From Nocardia nova NBRC 15556 (lineage in GTDB: Bacteria > Actinomycetota > Actinomycetes > Mycobacteriales > Mycobacteriaceae): DNA of 64,000 bases. The notes under the pieces are model-generated. The model saw only the letters and a program-made list of their open reading frames with translations. It ran no database searches and was not told the origin of the DNA. How positions within the stretch are numbered: the stretch's first letter is position 1; each line of letters starts with the position of its first letter. The DNA is taken from NCBI RefSeq assembly GCF_001613005.1, contig NZ_BDBN01000032.1:1-64000 (forward strand), read 5' to 3'. Of this stretch, positions 38,339 through 45,870 are shown piece after piece. Made by a program: the position numbers and the translations under genes.

Positions 38339-38482
38339 TCGCATTTGGCCATTGCCAGCCGTTTAGTCGCCGTCGCCGCCCATGGTTCACCTCCCGCCAC
38401 CCCGGAACGCCTGGACCGAAATGGCCAAGCTGCGCAATATCCTAAATTGGGATATTCGCTTTCGCAAGGTGCGGTTGGCCTT

Positions 38483-38722
38483 GTGGAAAAGTCGATATAT
38501 TCGGCCGAGTACCAGCGGTTATGCGGCTTCCTGCGGCAGTTGCGGCGGGAAGCTGGGCTGACACAGGTGCAGGTCGCGGAGCGGCTCGACATGCCTCAAT
38601 CCTTCGTCAGCAAGTACGAATCTGGCGAGCGGCGCTTGGACGCTATCGAGTTGCTCCATGTGGTGCGTGCGCTCGACTCGACGCTCCTGCGGGTCGCTAC
38701 GTTCATCGAGGACGAGGCGTAG
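38483..38722 (+). CDS. XRE-family HTH regulator, small
   Basis: A 79-residue Cro/C1-type regulator almost entirely made of the HTH: LCGFLRQLRREAGLTQVQVAERLDMPQSFVSKYESGERRLDAIELLHVVRAL. The GTG at 38483 is chosen because it starts just ahead of the domain; upstream frame sequence is not protein-like. Its last 20 bases overlap the end of the IS110 transposase frame on the other strand, so the insertion sequence ends at or very near this gene's stop codon. Confidence 0.75.
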   Translation: MEKSIYSAEYQRLCGFLRQLRREAGLTQVQVAERLDMPQSFVSKYESGERRLDAIELLHVVRALDSTLLRVATFIEDEA

Positions 38723-39941
38723 CAGGGCCCTCTGGATGTATGGAGGGCCGTTCGGTCCGTGCCAGTGGCTGGTAGAGCTGGTTGTCGCGCAGCATTGCCC
38801 AGAGTACGTCAGAGCGTCGGCGGGCAAGCGCCAGGATGGCTTGGATGTGAGTCTTTCCTTCGGACCGTTTCCGGTCGTAATACTTTCGGGCTCTGTCGTC
38901 GTCACGGATCGCCCGATAGGCGGACAGGTAGCACACGCGCAGAAGCCGTCGATCGAATCGCTTTGGGCGTCTGTGGTTCTGGGTGATTCTCCCGGAGTCG
39001 CGTGCAACGGGTGCCAGACCACAGACACTGGCGAACCGGTTGGCGGTCACGTACATCTGCATGTTGCCGCCTGTCGCAGCCAGCAGCTCGGCGCCCAGTG
39101 TTTGCCCGAGGCCCGGCATGCTCAGCAGGATTTCCGCGTGCCGATGTTTGAGGAACGCTGCCCTGATGGACTTTTCGATTGTGGCGACGGCGGCGAACAG
39201 GTTGAGAGTGGTCTGAGCGAGTTCGACCGCGATCGCCGCGGCGAGTTGCTCGCCGGGGAGGCGGATCGATTGATCGGCGGCTGCTTCTGTTGCGCGCGCG
39301 GCGAGCTGGGCACTGCGGCGGGCGCCGGCACGTCGAAGATCCCTTTCGATTTCGGCGGGTCCGGCTGCCCGGATGGCCTCCGGGGTCGGGTACATGGTGA
39401 GGAGCAGCAAGGCGCCTTGGGAGTGGGCGTAGTCGAAGGCGGCGCCCAGGGCTGGGGAGTACTCCAGCAATGTCCCCTGAAGCCGATTCAGCGCTTTCGT
39501 CTTGTCGGCGACCAACTGTCGGCGCCGCGCCGACAACAGTCGTACCTGAACAGCGATCTCGTCGGCTGACTGTAACGGCCGCAGGTCGGTACGCGTCCGA
39601 GTGTGGTTGGCGATGATGTACGCGTCCCGCGCATCTGTCTTGTTTTCCCCAGGCAACGCCGCAGCGGCGTGATGAAAGCTGCCCGACGGAAGGTAGATCA
39701 CCCGCTGACCGCAGTCCAGGAGCACCGCGATGAGAAGAGCAGCGCCGCCGCGGCTTTGATCGGTCGCCCAGGTCAGTCCCGCACCGCCGTCGAGGCCGAT
39801 CACTGTCTTGATCAGTTCACGCAGCTCCTGCTCGGTGTTGGCAACCCGCTTCGATAGCAGTTCCTTGCCCTCGCCGTCGACCACCACGCAGTGATGATGG
39901 AACTTCCCAGCATCGACACCGGCCCACAAACCGCGCGACAT
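38703..39941 (-). CDS. IS110-family transposase (DEDD)
   Basis: A 412-residue DEDD recombinase of the IS110 family. The N-terminal RuvC-like catalytic domain starts MSRGLWAGVDAGKFHHHCVVVDGEGKEL (first Asp in GVDAGK), and KTDARDAYIIA carries later acidic residues. The C-terminal Tnp2 domain reads ILLSMPGLGQTLGAELLAATGG, RFASVCGLAPVARDSGR and RRLLRVCYLSAYRAI, with the conserved serine region near residue 300. The ATG at 39941 has GGAGCG upstream. The last ~20 residues (ERPSIHPEGPATPRPR) probably read into flanking DNA, since they overlap the XRE gene. Appears intact. Confidence 0.9.
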   Translation of the reverse strand: MSRGLWAGVDAGKFHHHCVVVDGEGKELLSKRVANTEQELRELIKTVIGLDGGAGLTWATDQSRGGAALLIAVLLDCGQRVIYLPSGSFHHAAAALPGENKTDARDAYIIANHTRTRTDLRPLQSADEIAVQVRLLSARRRQLVADKTKALNRLQGTLLEYSPALGAAFDYAHSQGALLLLTMYPTPEAIRAAGPAEIERDLRRAGARRSAQLAARATEAAADQSIRLPGEQLAAAIAVELAQTTLNLFAAVATIEKSIRAAFLKHRHAEILLSMPGLGQTLGAELLAATGGNMQMYVTANRFASVCGLAPVARDSGRITQNHRRPKRFDRRLLRVCYLSAYRAIRDDDRARKYYDRKRSEGKTHIQAILALARRRSDVLWAMLRDNQLYQPLARTERPSIHPEGPATPRPR

Positions 39942-40120
39942 CAACGCTCCTTCCCCAGCCCTCAGCAGACGTTGAGAGGCGGCCCGCCGACACAACCTGC
40001 AAAGCGATCGGACGCATTCAGCAAAGAGCAGTCGAGCCACCAGCGGAGCGTCCCATAACGGACAAAATTCATCGAGCGTTCGTACGCAATCACGCTTCAG
40101 CCCTCGGGACAATCCGTATG
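39942..40120 (-). ncRNA. Candidate bridge-RNA region of IS110 element
   Basis: IS110 relatives such as IS621 express a ~180-nt bridge RNA from the non-coding end upstream of the transposase, whose two loops pair with target and donor DNA. The ~180-base segment upstream of this transposase has the right size and position. I have not been able to fold it or match the loops to the flanks, so this is inferred from family knowledge. Confidence 0.4.
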
Positions 40121-40229
40121 GCTATTCGAAGCCGCCACCGGCCTGGACTGGTGCCGGACCGAAGTCGCGAGTGCCGCGCATCCTCATTGCAAGTGATGTA
40201 CGAAATGACCGGCGCGGCTATCGATCTGG

Positions 40230-40532
40230 TTGCTAGCAAAGTGCTGCGTCAGGGTGAGCCGGGCGTATCTGCCGCCCGACAAGGCGAAGGCACAAAGCTC
40301 GGCGGGGAGCGTGCACCAAGCCAAACAAATACTCGCCGAAGCGGTTTCGCAGATCATGACCGACACCCCGACTGCCAGCGCCATCAAGAGCAAGATGCTG
40401 GCGCTTGACCCGACCTTCGATGGAAACCGCCACGGCTACAACAACTTCCGAGACTTCCCGGCCAAGGTGGGCGACGCGAAAATTGTCGGCCGATCGGGCG
40501 GAGACATCACAGTGTCGGTACCGTCCGACTAA
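40230..40532 (+). CDS. LOTUS/OST-HTH domain fragment
   Basis: The last ~70 residues match the OST-HTH/LOTUS fold: SQIMTDTPTASAIKSKMLALDPTFDGNRHGYNNFRDFPAKVGDAKIVGRSGGDITVSVPSD, with the family's DPTF and GYNNFRDF positions. In bacteria this domain usually sits at the C-terminus of NYN-type RNases or binds RNA beside them. The upstream half of the frame (MLAKCCVRVSRAYLPPDKAKAQ) does not look like a NYN domain and has no ribosome site. Since the IS110 element ends about 100 bases upstream, the N-terminal part was probably lost. Confidence 0.55.
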   Translation: MLAKCCVRVSRAYLPPDKAKAQSSAGSVHQAKQILAEAVSQIMTDTPTASAIKSKMLALDPTFDGNRHGYNNFRDFPAKVGDAKIVGRSGGDITVSVPSD

Positions 40533-40556
40533 AGCTCGCGAAGAGGAGCAGGCCAC

Positions 40557-41783
40557 TTACGCTCGGGCAGTCCATCTCCCAAGGAACTCCCGGGCCTCGG
40601 GCACCTTCGCGTAGGGCCGCAGTGCTTGGGCGGCCTCATCCAGACGCTTCTGTAGCCGGGCAGAGCCCAGATCCGCGATCGTCGGTAACGTGCCGGTGAG
40701 CACCGAACATGCCTGCGAGACGTCGCCGTCCTGAATTAGGCTGTGTGCCAAATGCAGCTGCCATGACGCGCGCTCCCGCGGCCACGCGGCCGACCGCTCG
40801 ATCGCATCTCGCAGATGTGTCGTGGCGGCCGCATGGTCGCCGAGACGCATATATGCCTTGCCCGACACCCCGCTCATCTCGGCTTCGGGCAGGTATACCC
40901 AATCAGGGTCGTAGCCTCGGGTCGATTCGTAGGCTCGAAAGGCCCTCCCGATCGCCTTCGTTATTTCGGCCCTGTCACCGCGGGCACCATGAGCTTCGGC
41001 CTCACGTAGCGCCATCAGTGCCCGTAGCTTGGGGCCACCTGCCTTAAGCGCAGCCCGCGAAGCAGCCTGTGCATACTGGGTCGCTCGTTGATCGGGAGCT
41101 GTGTTTGAGCCGAACCGATTGACCATGAGGTGGCTCGCGTTGCCCAGGGCATGTGCAGCAGCGACGCCATCGTCGGCCGCTGTGGCGGTTTGAGCAGCTT
41201 CTGCGTAGTACCGGCCGGCACTGTCCGGATCTCCGGAGTCGTAGTGCACCCAGCCTGCCGCCACCATCATTTCAGCGGTCACGCTTGCCAGATCGCTCCC
41301 GACGGCGTCGCTGTAGCTGCCCACATTCAGCAGATGCTGTGCGTAGCGGACTTGCCCGGCCGCCACCGCACGCAGACGATCGCCACCGATAACGAGATCG
41401 AGGTCATGGATCTGGTTCACGCTGTCGGAAAGCGCGGACACATCGGCCGCTCCCACCTTAAGCGTCGATCTAGAAGCCGAGTCCGCGGCGGCCCGCGACG
41501 TTCCTGCGCCTACCACCGCCATGCTGCCAGCGCCGAGGGCGCCTACTCTGAAGAACTCGCGTCGCTTCACGGCCGCCTCCTCTTCGTCCTCCACCACCAG
41601 TATGTCAAGTGGCACGCCCAGCGCACGAGCTACGCGGCGCAACGTTCGGACATCGTGAATGGCAGGTCCGTCGTGTTCGAGCTGGGAAATCCCCGGCTGC
41701 GTGACGTGAATCAGGGCGGCGAGTTCCGACTGGGTCATCCCGATGGACTTGCGAATGCGCCGGATCACTTCACCAGTTGTCAT
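40557..41783 (-). CDS. XRE-family regulator with TPR-like domain
   Basis: A ~408-residue regulator. The N-terminal HTH reads MTTGEVIRRIRKSIGMTQSELAALIHVTQPGISQLEHDGPAIHDVRTLRRVARALGVPLDIL. A linker with RREFFRVGALGAG follows, then about 300 residues of TPR-like helical pairs (GWVHYDSGDPDSAGRYYAEAAQTA, ALMALREAEAHGARGDRAEITKAI). This architecture is common in actinobacteria and usually senses a peptide or protein partner. ATG at 41783; an in-frame GTG six bases earlier is also possible. Divergent from two small genes across a 310-base region rich in inverted repeats, its likely operator zone. Confidence 0.8.
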   Translation of the reverse strand: MTTGEVIRRIRKSIGMTQSELAALIHVTQPGISQLEHDGPAIHDVRTLRRVARALGVPLDILVVEDEEEAAVKRREFFRVGALGAGSMAVVGAGTSRAAADSASRSTLKVGAADVSALSDSVNQIHDLDLVIGGDRLRAVAAGQVRYAQHLLNVGSYSDAVGSDLASVTAEMMVAAGWVHYDSGDPDSAGRYYAEAAQTATAADDGVAAAHALGNASHLMVNRFGSNTAPDQRATQYAQAASRAALKAGGPKLRALMALREAEAHGARGDRAEITKAIGRAFRAYESTRGYDPDWVYLPEAEMSGVSGKAYMRLGDHAAATTHLRDAIERSAAWPRERASWQLHLAHSLIQDGDVSQACSVLTGTLPTIADLGSARLQKRLDEAAQALRPYAKVPEAREFLGRWTARA

Positions 41784-41965
41784 GTGCACGGCCGATCCCC
41801 GTCCTCAAAATGAAATGCATCTCGGGAAGTTGCGCGAAAGCAAACCCATTGCCGGGCAACGAGTTTAGCCACACAGCGGACCATATACCGGTTTCCGTAT
41901 ATTCAAAAGGAGGTGGGTATTTGCGGGCGAAAGCGCCGCCATTACGCCATATCGTCGTGACCGCA

Positions 41966-42058
41966 CCCGACACCGGGGTGACGCCCCTCTCTCCTCCAAT
42001 GGCGCGCCAGTTCGCTTGAGAGGCAAGTGAACTGACGGCGAAAGCCCCCGGTGTCGGG
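41966..42058. repeat. Nested inverted repeats upstream of small genes
   Basis: Outer arms CCCGACACCGGGG (41966-41978) and CCCCGGTGTCGGG (42046-42058) are perfect complements 67 bases apart. Inside them, CAGTTCGCTT (42008-42017) and AAGTGAACTG (42025-42034) form a second, nearly perfect hairpin. On the + strand this makes a long structured leader ending 37 bases before the start at 42096. A further ATATAC...GTATAT pair occurs near 41884-41903. Could be an attenuator, a small RNA or an operator array. Confidence 0.6.
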
Positions 42059-42095
42059 CGCACCGCTGATCCCGCTACGAACCGAGGTCCCGAAC

Positions 42096-42296
42096 ATGCA
42101 GTCGGCCACTATCACTCACTCGGGCGCCGCCGTCGAACCGGAATTTGAAGCTGCAGCGAGCCGAGCCGCCCTGCTAAGGGCGCTAGACCGTGGTGCGGCA
42201 GAACGGACGCCGAACGGCGCCCGGTACGGGGCTGGCGCTGCGACCGCCAGCGCCGCGCCGACCAATGCCGACACACATCGACGGTGCGGAGCGTGA
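42096..42296 (+). CDS. Small hypothetical protein, 66 aa
   Basis: A 66-residue Ala-rich frame (MQSATITHSGAAVEPEFEAAASRAALLRALDRGAAERTPNG). ATG with GAGG ten bases upstream. No family recognised. It is followed within seven bases by another small gene, and both diverge from the XRE-TPR regulator, an arrangement often seen with small regulator-linked proteins. Confidence 0.45.
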   Translation: MQSATITHSGAAVEPEFEAAASRAALLRALDRGAAERTPNGARYGAGAATASAAPTNADTHRRCGA

Positions 42297-42302
42297 TGCC
42301 CG

Positions 42303-42506
42303 ATGCCAGCCACCTACGGGAGCCGGCGCCAGCGCCATATCCGTATCGAATCCGGTGCCCTCACAGTCGACTACCAGGCGAGCGCGGAACAAGCCCGCGA
42401 TGTGGCACGGGAGCTAACGCAACACTGTTCAGGTCTTACCGTCACGATCGACGACAAGGTCTGCCGCGATCTGCCGCACCTTCCATGCGCGGGACTATGG
42501 GCATGA
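42303..42506 (+). CDS. Small hypothetical protein, 67 aa
   Basis: A 67-residue frame (RRQRHIRIESGALTVDYQASAEQARDVARELTQHCSGLTVTIDD). It has a plausible beta-alpha-beta pattern and continues the two-gene unit begun at 42096. No family recognised. It ends 41 bases before the convergent membrane-protein gene. Confidence 0.45.
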   Translation: MPATYGSRRQRHIRIESGALTVDYQASAEQARDVARELTQHCSGLTVTIDDKVCRDLPHLPCAGLWA

Positions 42507-42547
42507 CGGCCACCGCTGGCTCCTCAGTGAGCGCATTGGTTACGTCA

Positions 42548-43423
42548 CTACTGCGTTGCGCCGGTGAGCAATTCGCCGCGGCGCATCCGATCAACGACTG
42601 CATCCGACGTCAACTCATCGCGTGCTTCGGGATGCTGCCAGTAGTAGCGGATCAGATACAGCAGAAGCGACGGGTCCAATGCCAGTGTCCACGCGGCGAC
42701 GTCGATGGATTGCTCCAGCAAACCTTGCTGCAGGCGGTCGAGAAACCCGCGTCCGTTCTCAACATCAACTCGTGCACCTGCCGTGGGGTAGGTGCGCACC
42801 GTATGAGCGTTGTTCACTATGTCTGGCAGCACCGCACCGACCTGGTCCCACGACAACGTCCGGACCGTACGGCCCATGCCCTGCGATATCCCGCCCGGGG
42901 ACAGAACGACGTTGTACCGACGATGACGACCAAACAGAAAGAACACGAGGAACGCGATCACCGCCAGCACGACGGCGACGATGACGATCCCTCCGACATC
43001 TATCGCCGAGCCGGCCCCGTCGTCATCGCTCGAAAGGTGACGCACAAACAGCGCTCCGCGGACGACCAGGAAGATCGCGCCTGTCACGAGCCAAAGCATC
43101 ATGACCGGGCGCCACGAAGATTTGACCTCGATCAACAGTCCGCTCGGGCCGACGTGCAGGTTGGCCGGCAGGCTCTTTCGCCGGACGCGCAAACTGGGCA
43201 ACAGCATCAACACGAAGCTCGCCGCCACGACCCCACCAAGCACGCCATAGAACGCCCTCAGCGTGTCTCCATGGGTTGCGAAGTCGATAGCGTAGGGGAT
43301 TGCGATCAGGAAACACAAACTAAAGAAGCCCAGCACGAGCAGCAGTTTGGCCGGAGGACGCTGCGGGCCCCATTCGCTCGGCCACGGAAGTAGCGGTGAT
43401 TGGATCCTCGTGTTCGCGGACAA
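42548..43423 (-). CDS. Four-TM membrane protein with PH-like segments; candidate immunity protein
   Basis: A 291-residue protein with membrane segments around LLLVLGFFSLCFLIAIPYAI, YGVLGGVVAASFVLMLLP, MLWLVTGAIFLVVRGALF and VGGIVIVAVVLAVIAFLVFFLF. Two soluble pieces, LHVGPSGLLIEVKSSWRP and YNVVLSPGGISQGMGRTVRTLSWDQVG, resemble strand pairs of bacterial PH domains. It starts 33 bases after the end of the glycine-zipper protein gene on the same strand, so it is the third gene of that unit. Membrane-acting toxins secreted through type VII systems (such as TspA of Staphylococcus aureus) are paired with multi-pass immunity proteins, which would explain this gene. The role is inferred. Confidence 0.6.
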   Translation of the reverse strand: MSANTRIQSPLLPWPSEWGPQRPPAKLLLVLGFFSLCFLIAIPYAIDFATHGDTLRAFYGVLGGVVAASFVLMLLPSLRVRRKSLPANLHVGPSGLLIEVKSSWRPVMMLWLVTGAIFLVVRGALFVRHLSSDDDGAGSAIDVGGIVIVAVVLAVIAFLVFFLFGRHRRYNVVLSPGGISQGMGRTVRTLSWDQVGAVLPDIVNNAHTVRTYPTAGARVDVENGRGFLDRLQQGLLEQSIDVAAWTLALDPSLLLYLIRYYWQHPEARDELTSDAVVDRMRRGELLTGATQ

Positions 43424-43456
43424 CCGGCATCCTCCTGGTTCGATTCCTGCGTCAGG

Positions 43457-45388
43457 CTACTTGAAGGGCTGTTCAGCGGCCCATGCACCGAACGAGCCGC
43501 CGAAAAAGCCACCCAGTGCAGCTCCGGCGCCAGCACAAAAGGCTGACCCGATCGGCCCGGCCGCTGAGCAAGCCCATGCCCCGGCTTCCGCTCCGGCAAG
43601 GCCGCCAGCCCAGCCACCTGCCGTCCCGCCGGCTGCGTTGGCTGCCGCCTCGTCCAAAGGTTTGCCGTGACTCCAGTCGTCATAGTTCGTGTAGATATTG
43701 ACCGCCGCGCCCAACGGGACACCGCCAAGCATCTTCCCGTCGGACTTGAGCAACTGGCTCAGCTGGGCTTTGCTGGCTGCGTCGGTGGCGGAGTCCATCG
43801 CCCCGACAAACGCGTGCCCGGCGCCCGGCGTCCCGGAATCCAGCAACTGAAGTGCTCGGGCCTGCGATGCCTGCGAATCCACCATCGCCGCCTGCGCCTG
43901 GGCGGCCAACGAGTTGCCAGCTGCCTCGGCGAAAGGAGCCGACCCTGCAGTCATTCCGGCGAACCCCGTCGCGAGCGGATGCTGAATCACGGTGTCCTTG
44001 CTCGAACCGTACAAGCTGTTCCACTCTGTACCCGCCCAAAGCTTGGTGTTGTCCCAAATCGTCTGCTTGGGCGCTCCGGCGGGCGCTTGGTTCGGGTCAT
44101 ATTGGAGTACCGAGCCATCGGGGAACTTGGTGACGATCCGACCATCAGCCAGCTGGGCCGTCTGCGCCGTCTTGCCCTGCGCGTCGGTAGTCGTGATCGT
44201 GCCATCGGGATTCATAACCGAGCGCATGCCAGCCGAATTGGCCGTGCCGGCCAGTTTGGGCTGTCCATCCGGGCCAGGGACGTACTGTTCGAACGCGCGG
44301 AAGCCGTCTGGGCGTTGCCACTGGCGTTCGATGACACCACCCGGCCCGAAGCGGTCCGTCGTCGTGCCGCCGTTCTGCGGATACGACTCAGACACCTTCG
44401 TCCCGCGCGAGCCGTCGGCGTTGACGGCGTACGTGCTGGTCTTACCGTTGCCCTCGGGCACCTTCTGGAACTGCTGCGACTTGCCGTCCGCGGCTGTCAC
44501 CGTGACGCTGGTGATGCCAGCGCTGTCGGGCTTCGTCGTGACCGTGGTGATCGGCGGCTGCTTCCCCGTGGTTTCGGTCATGACAGTGGAGCCATCCGGC
44601 TGCTGCACCGACGTCGAAACGGTGAGCGTCCCGTCCGGATTCGGCGTGGTGGTGGTCGTCGAGCCGTCAGCGTTTGTCACCGTGATCGGGATGCCTTGCT
44701 CCAGCTGCAACGCGCCGCCAAGCACGGGCGGCAGCTCACCTGGTTTCGCAGTATCTGGATGGGTCAGGCCTGGGAACATCGCGCGAATCTGCTTGGGCGG
44801 CAGCTCGTACATGGCGACATGGTTGAGCGTCTGGTTCGCGATGTCGATCGCCGCCTTTGCACCGACGGCAGTGTTCTCGGCGTGCTGCAGGGCGCCCAGC
44901 ATCGCAACATGTTGCTGCTGGGCTTCGTAACCCACCTGCAGCGTTGCCATAGTCACGTTGGCGGGTTCCTGCTGCGAGTTGCCGGCCGCAGCTTGGATTG
45001 CCTTTCGCTTGGCCTCCGCGGTCACTGTGCCGTCGTCGGCGACCTCAAAGCCCATGCCTACGATCAGGTTTCGCTTGTCGATCACGAACTGCCTGGCGTG
45101 TGCCAATTCCGTCTGCTGCGTGGTGAAGGCGGTCTTGAGCCCGGCGATCTTCTCCATCAGGTGGCTGCCCGCGGTCTTCTCGCTCGTCACCCGCGACGCG
45201 GCTGCATCGGCCCCGGCGCCCTTCCACGACTCGGCGAGGTCATCTTGCGTCGTCAGCATGGACTGGAGCAGTTGATCACCCTTGGTGACAACCTTGTCGA
45301 ATTGTGTTGCGCACAAGCCGAGCACGTCCGGCTTCCACTTCTCGACATCGGAGATCTTCAGCGTCGGACGGCCCGGCTCTGGGCTCAC
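43457..45388 (-). CDS. WXG-type T7SS effector candidate with glycine-zipper C-terminus
   Basis: A 643-residue protein. Residues 1-~200 are helical with DLAESWKGAGADAAASR, the W-x-G hairpin turn of type VII secretion substrates. Residues ~230-450 hold repeats of the type (N/P)-(A/P)-D-G-(S/T) in a Thr-rich, beta-helical pattern (NADGSTTTTTPNPDG, RPDGFRAFEQYVPGPDG). The C-terminal ~60 residues are a glycine zipper (AGGTAGGWAGGLAGAEAGAW, CAGAGAALGGFFGGSFGAW), of the kind that inserts into membranes. The start overlaps the upstream WXG-like gene (GTGA). Taken together it looks like a secreted membrane-active toxin; it could also be a surface or envelope protein. Confidence 0.6.
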   Translation of the reverse strand: MSPEPGRPTLKISDVEKWKPDVLGLCATQFDKVVTKGDQLLQSMLTTQDDLAESWKGAGADAAASRVTSEKTAGSHLMEKIAGLKTAFTTQQTELAHARQFVIDKRNLIVGMGFEVADDGTVTAEAKRKAIQAAAGNSQQEPANVTMATLQVGYEAQQQHVAMLGALQHAENTAVGAKAAIDIANQTLNHVAMYELPPKQIRAMFPGLTHPDTAKPGELPPVLGGALQLEQGIPITVTNADGSTTTTTPNPDGTLTVSTSVQQPDGSTVMTETTGKQPPITTVTTKPDSAGITSVTVTAADGKSQQFQKVPEGNGKTSTYAVNADGSRGTKVSESYPQNGGTTTDRFGPGGVIERQWQRPDGFRAFEQYVPGPDGQPKLAGTANSAGMRSVMNPDGTITTTDAQGKTAQTAQLADGRIVTKFPDGSVLQYDPNQAPAGAPKQTIWDNTKLWAGTEWNSLYGSSKDTVIQHPLATGFAGMTAGSAPFAEAAGNSLAAQAQAAMVDSQASQARALQLLDSGTPGAGHAFVGAMDSATDAASKAQLSQLLKSDGKMLGGVPLGAAVNIYTNYDDWSHGKPLDEAAANAAGGTAGGWAGGLAGAEAGAWACSAAGPIGSAFCAGAGAALGGFFGGSFGAWAAEQPFK

Positions 45389-45687
45389 TTCAGCCCACCC
45401 ATCTCACGTAGCTTCGCGGCGAAGTCGTCGTCGGTGATCTCGTACTTGTCACCAACCCCCTTGGCGATCTCGGCCATCTCTTGCGGCCGAGCCGCGAAGA
45501 AGGTCAAGCCGCCCTTCACCTGGTCGCGGGCCGAGTAGATACTTGCTCCGAGGTCAACACCGGGGAACAGGTCGCTCGCTTCGGCCGGCTCCGTCAATCC
45601 GTCTCGCAGCCTGTCGATTTCGCCGGACAGTCCGTCCAGCCACTTCGCCCACGCACGTAGCGCGTCGGGATCGACCTTCATCGTCAT
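45385..45687 (-). CDS. ESX-type small secretion partner (EspC/WXG-like)
   Basis: A 100-residue helical protein (MTMKVDPDALRAWAKWLDGLSGEIDRLRDGL), the size of WXG100/EspC-type substrates. Near the end YEITD fits the Y-x-x-x-D/E signal for type VII export. ATG at 45687 follows GAGGGGG. It overlaps the start of the large WXG-type gene by four bases, so the two are probably made together and secreted as a complex, as such pairs usually are. No ESX secretion machinery is encoded in this window. Confidence 0.65.
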   Translation of the reverse strand: MTMKVDPDALRAWAKWLDGLSGEIDRLRDGLTEPAEASDLFPGVDLGASIYSARDQVKGGLTFFAARPQEMAEIAKGVGDKYEITDDDFAAKLREMGGLK

Positions 45688-45870
45688 CGGTGCCCCCTCG
45701 ATCGTCACGCCATGGCTTAACCTCCACAGCATTGAATACCCGGCGATAGTACAAGTATCGGGTTACGACCGGAACCAGAACTCTCGGTGTACCGATTCAA
45801 CGCGGGCATACATGCAACGCCAAATCAACGTTTCCTTGCGCAAGTCGCGGGCGGCCGACACCTAATCCAA

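Larger units (their letters stand above)
38703..40120 (-). mobile_element. IS110-family insertion sequence (limits approximate)
   Basis: The transposase plus roughly 180 bases of upstream non-coding DNA. IS110 elements have no long terminal inverted repeats and duplicate little or nothing, so the ends cannot be fixed by eye; the right end should be near 38703-38745 and the left end near 40090-40130. A LOTUS-domain fragment lies just outside the left end. Confidence 0.6.

Noticed and set aside
41777..42019. Small + strand frame in the XRE-TPR intergenic region
   Set aside because: No ribosome site, and it runs through the inverted repeats that look regulatory.
43667..45538. Long + strand frame opposite the WXG-type gene
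   Set aside because: Mirror of the - strand gene; the - strand frame has the WXG motif, repeats and gene overlap.
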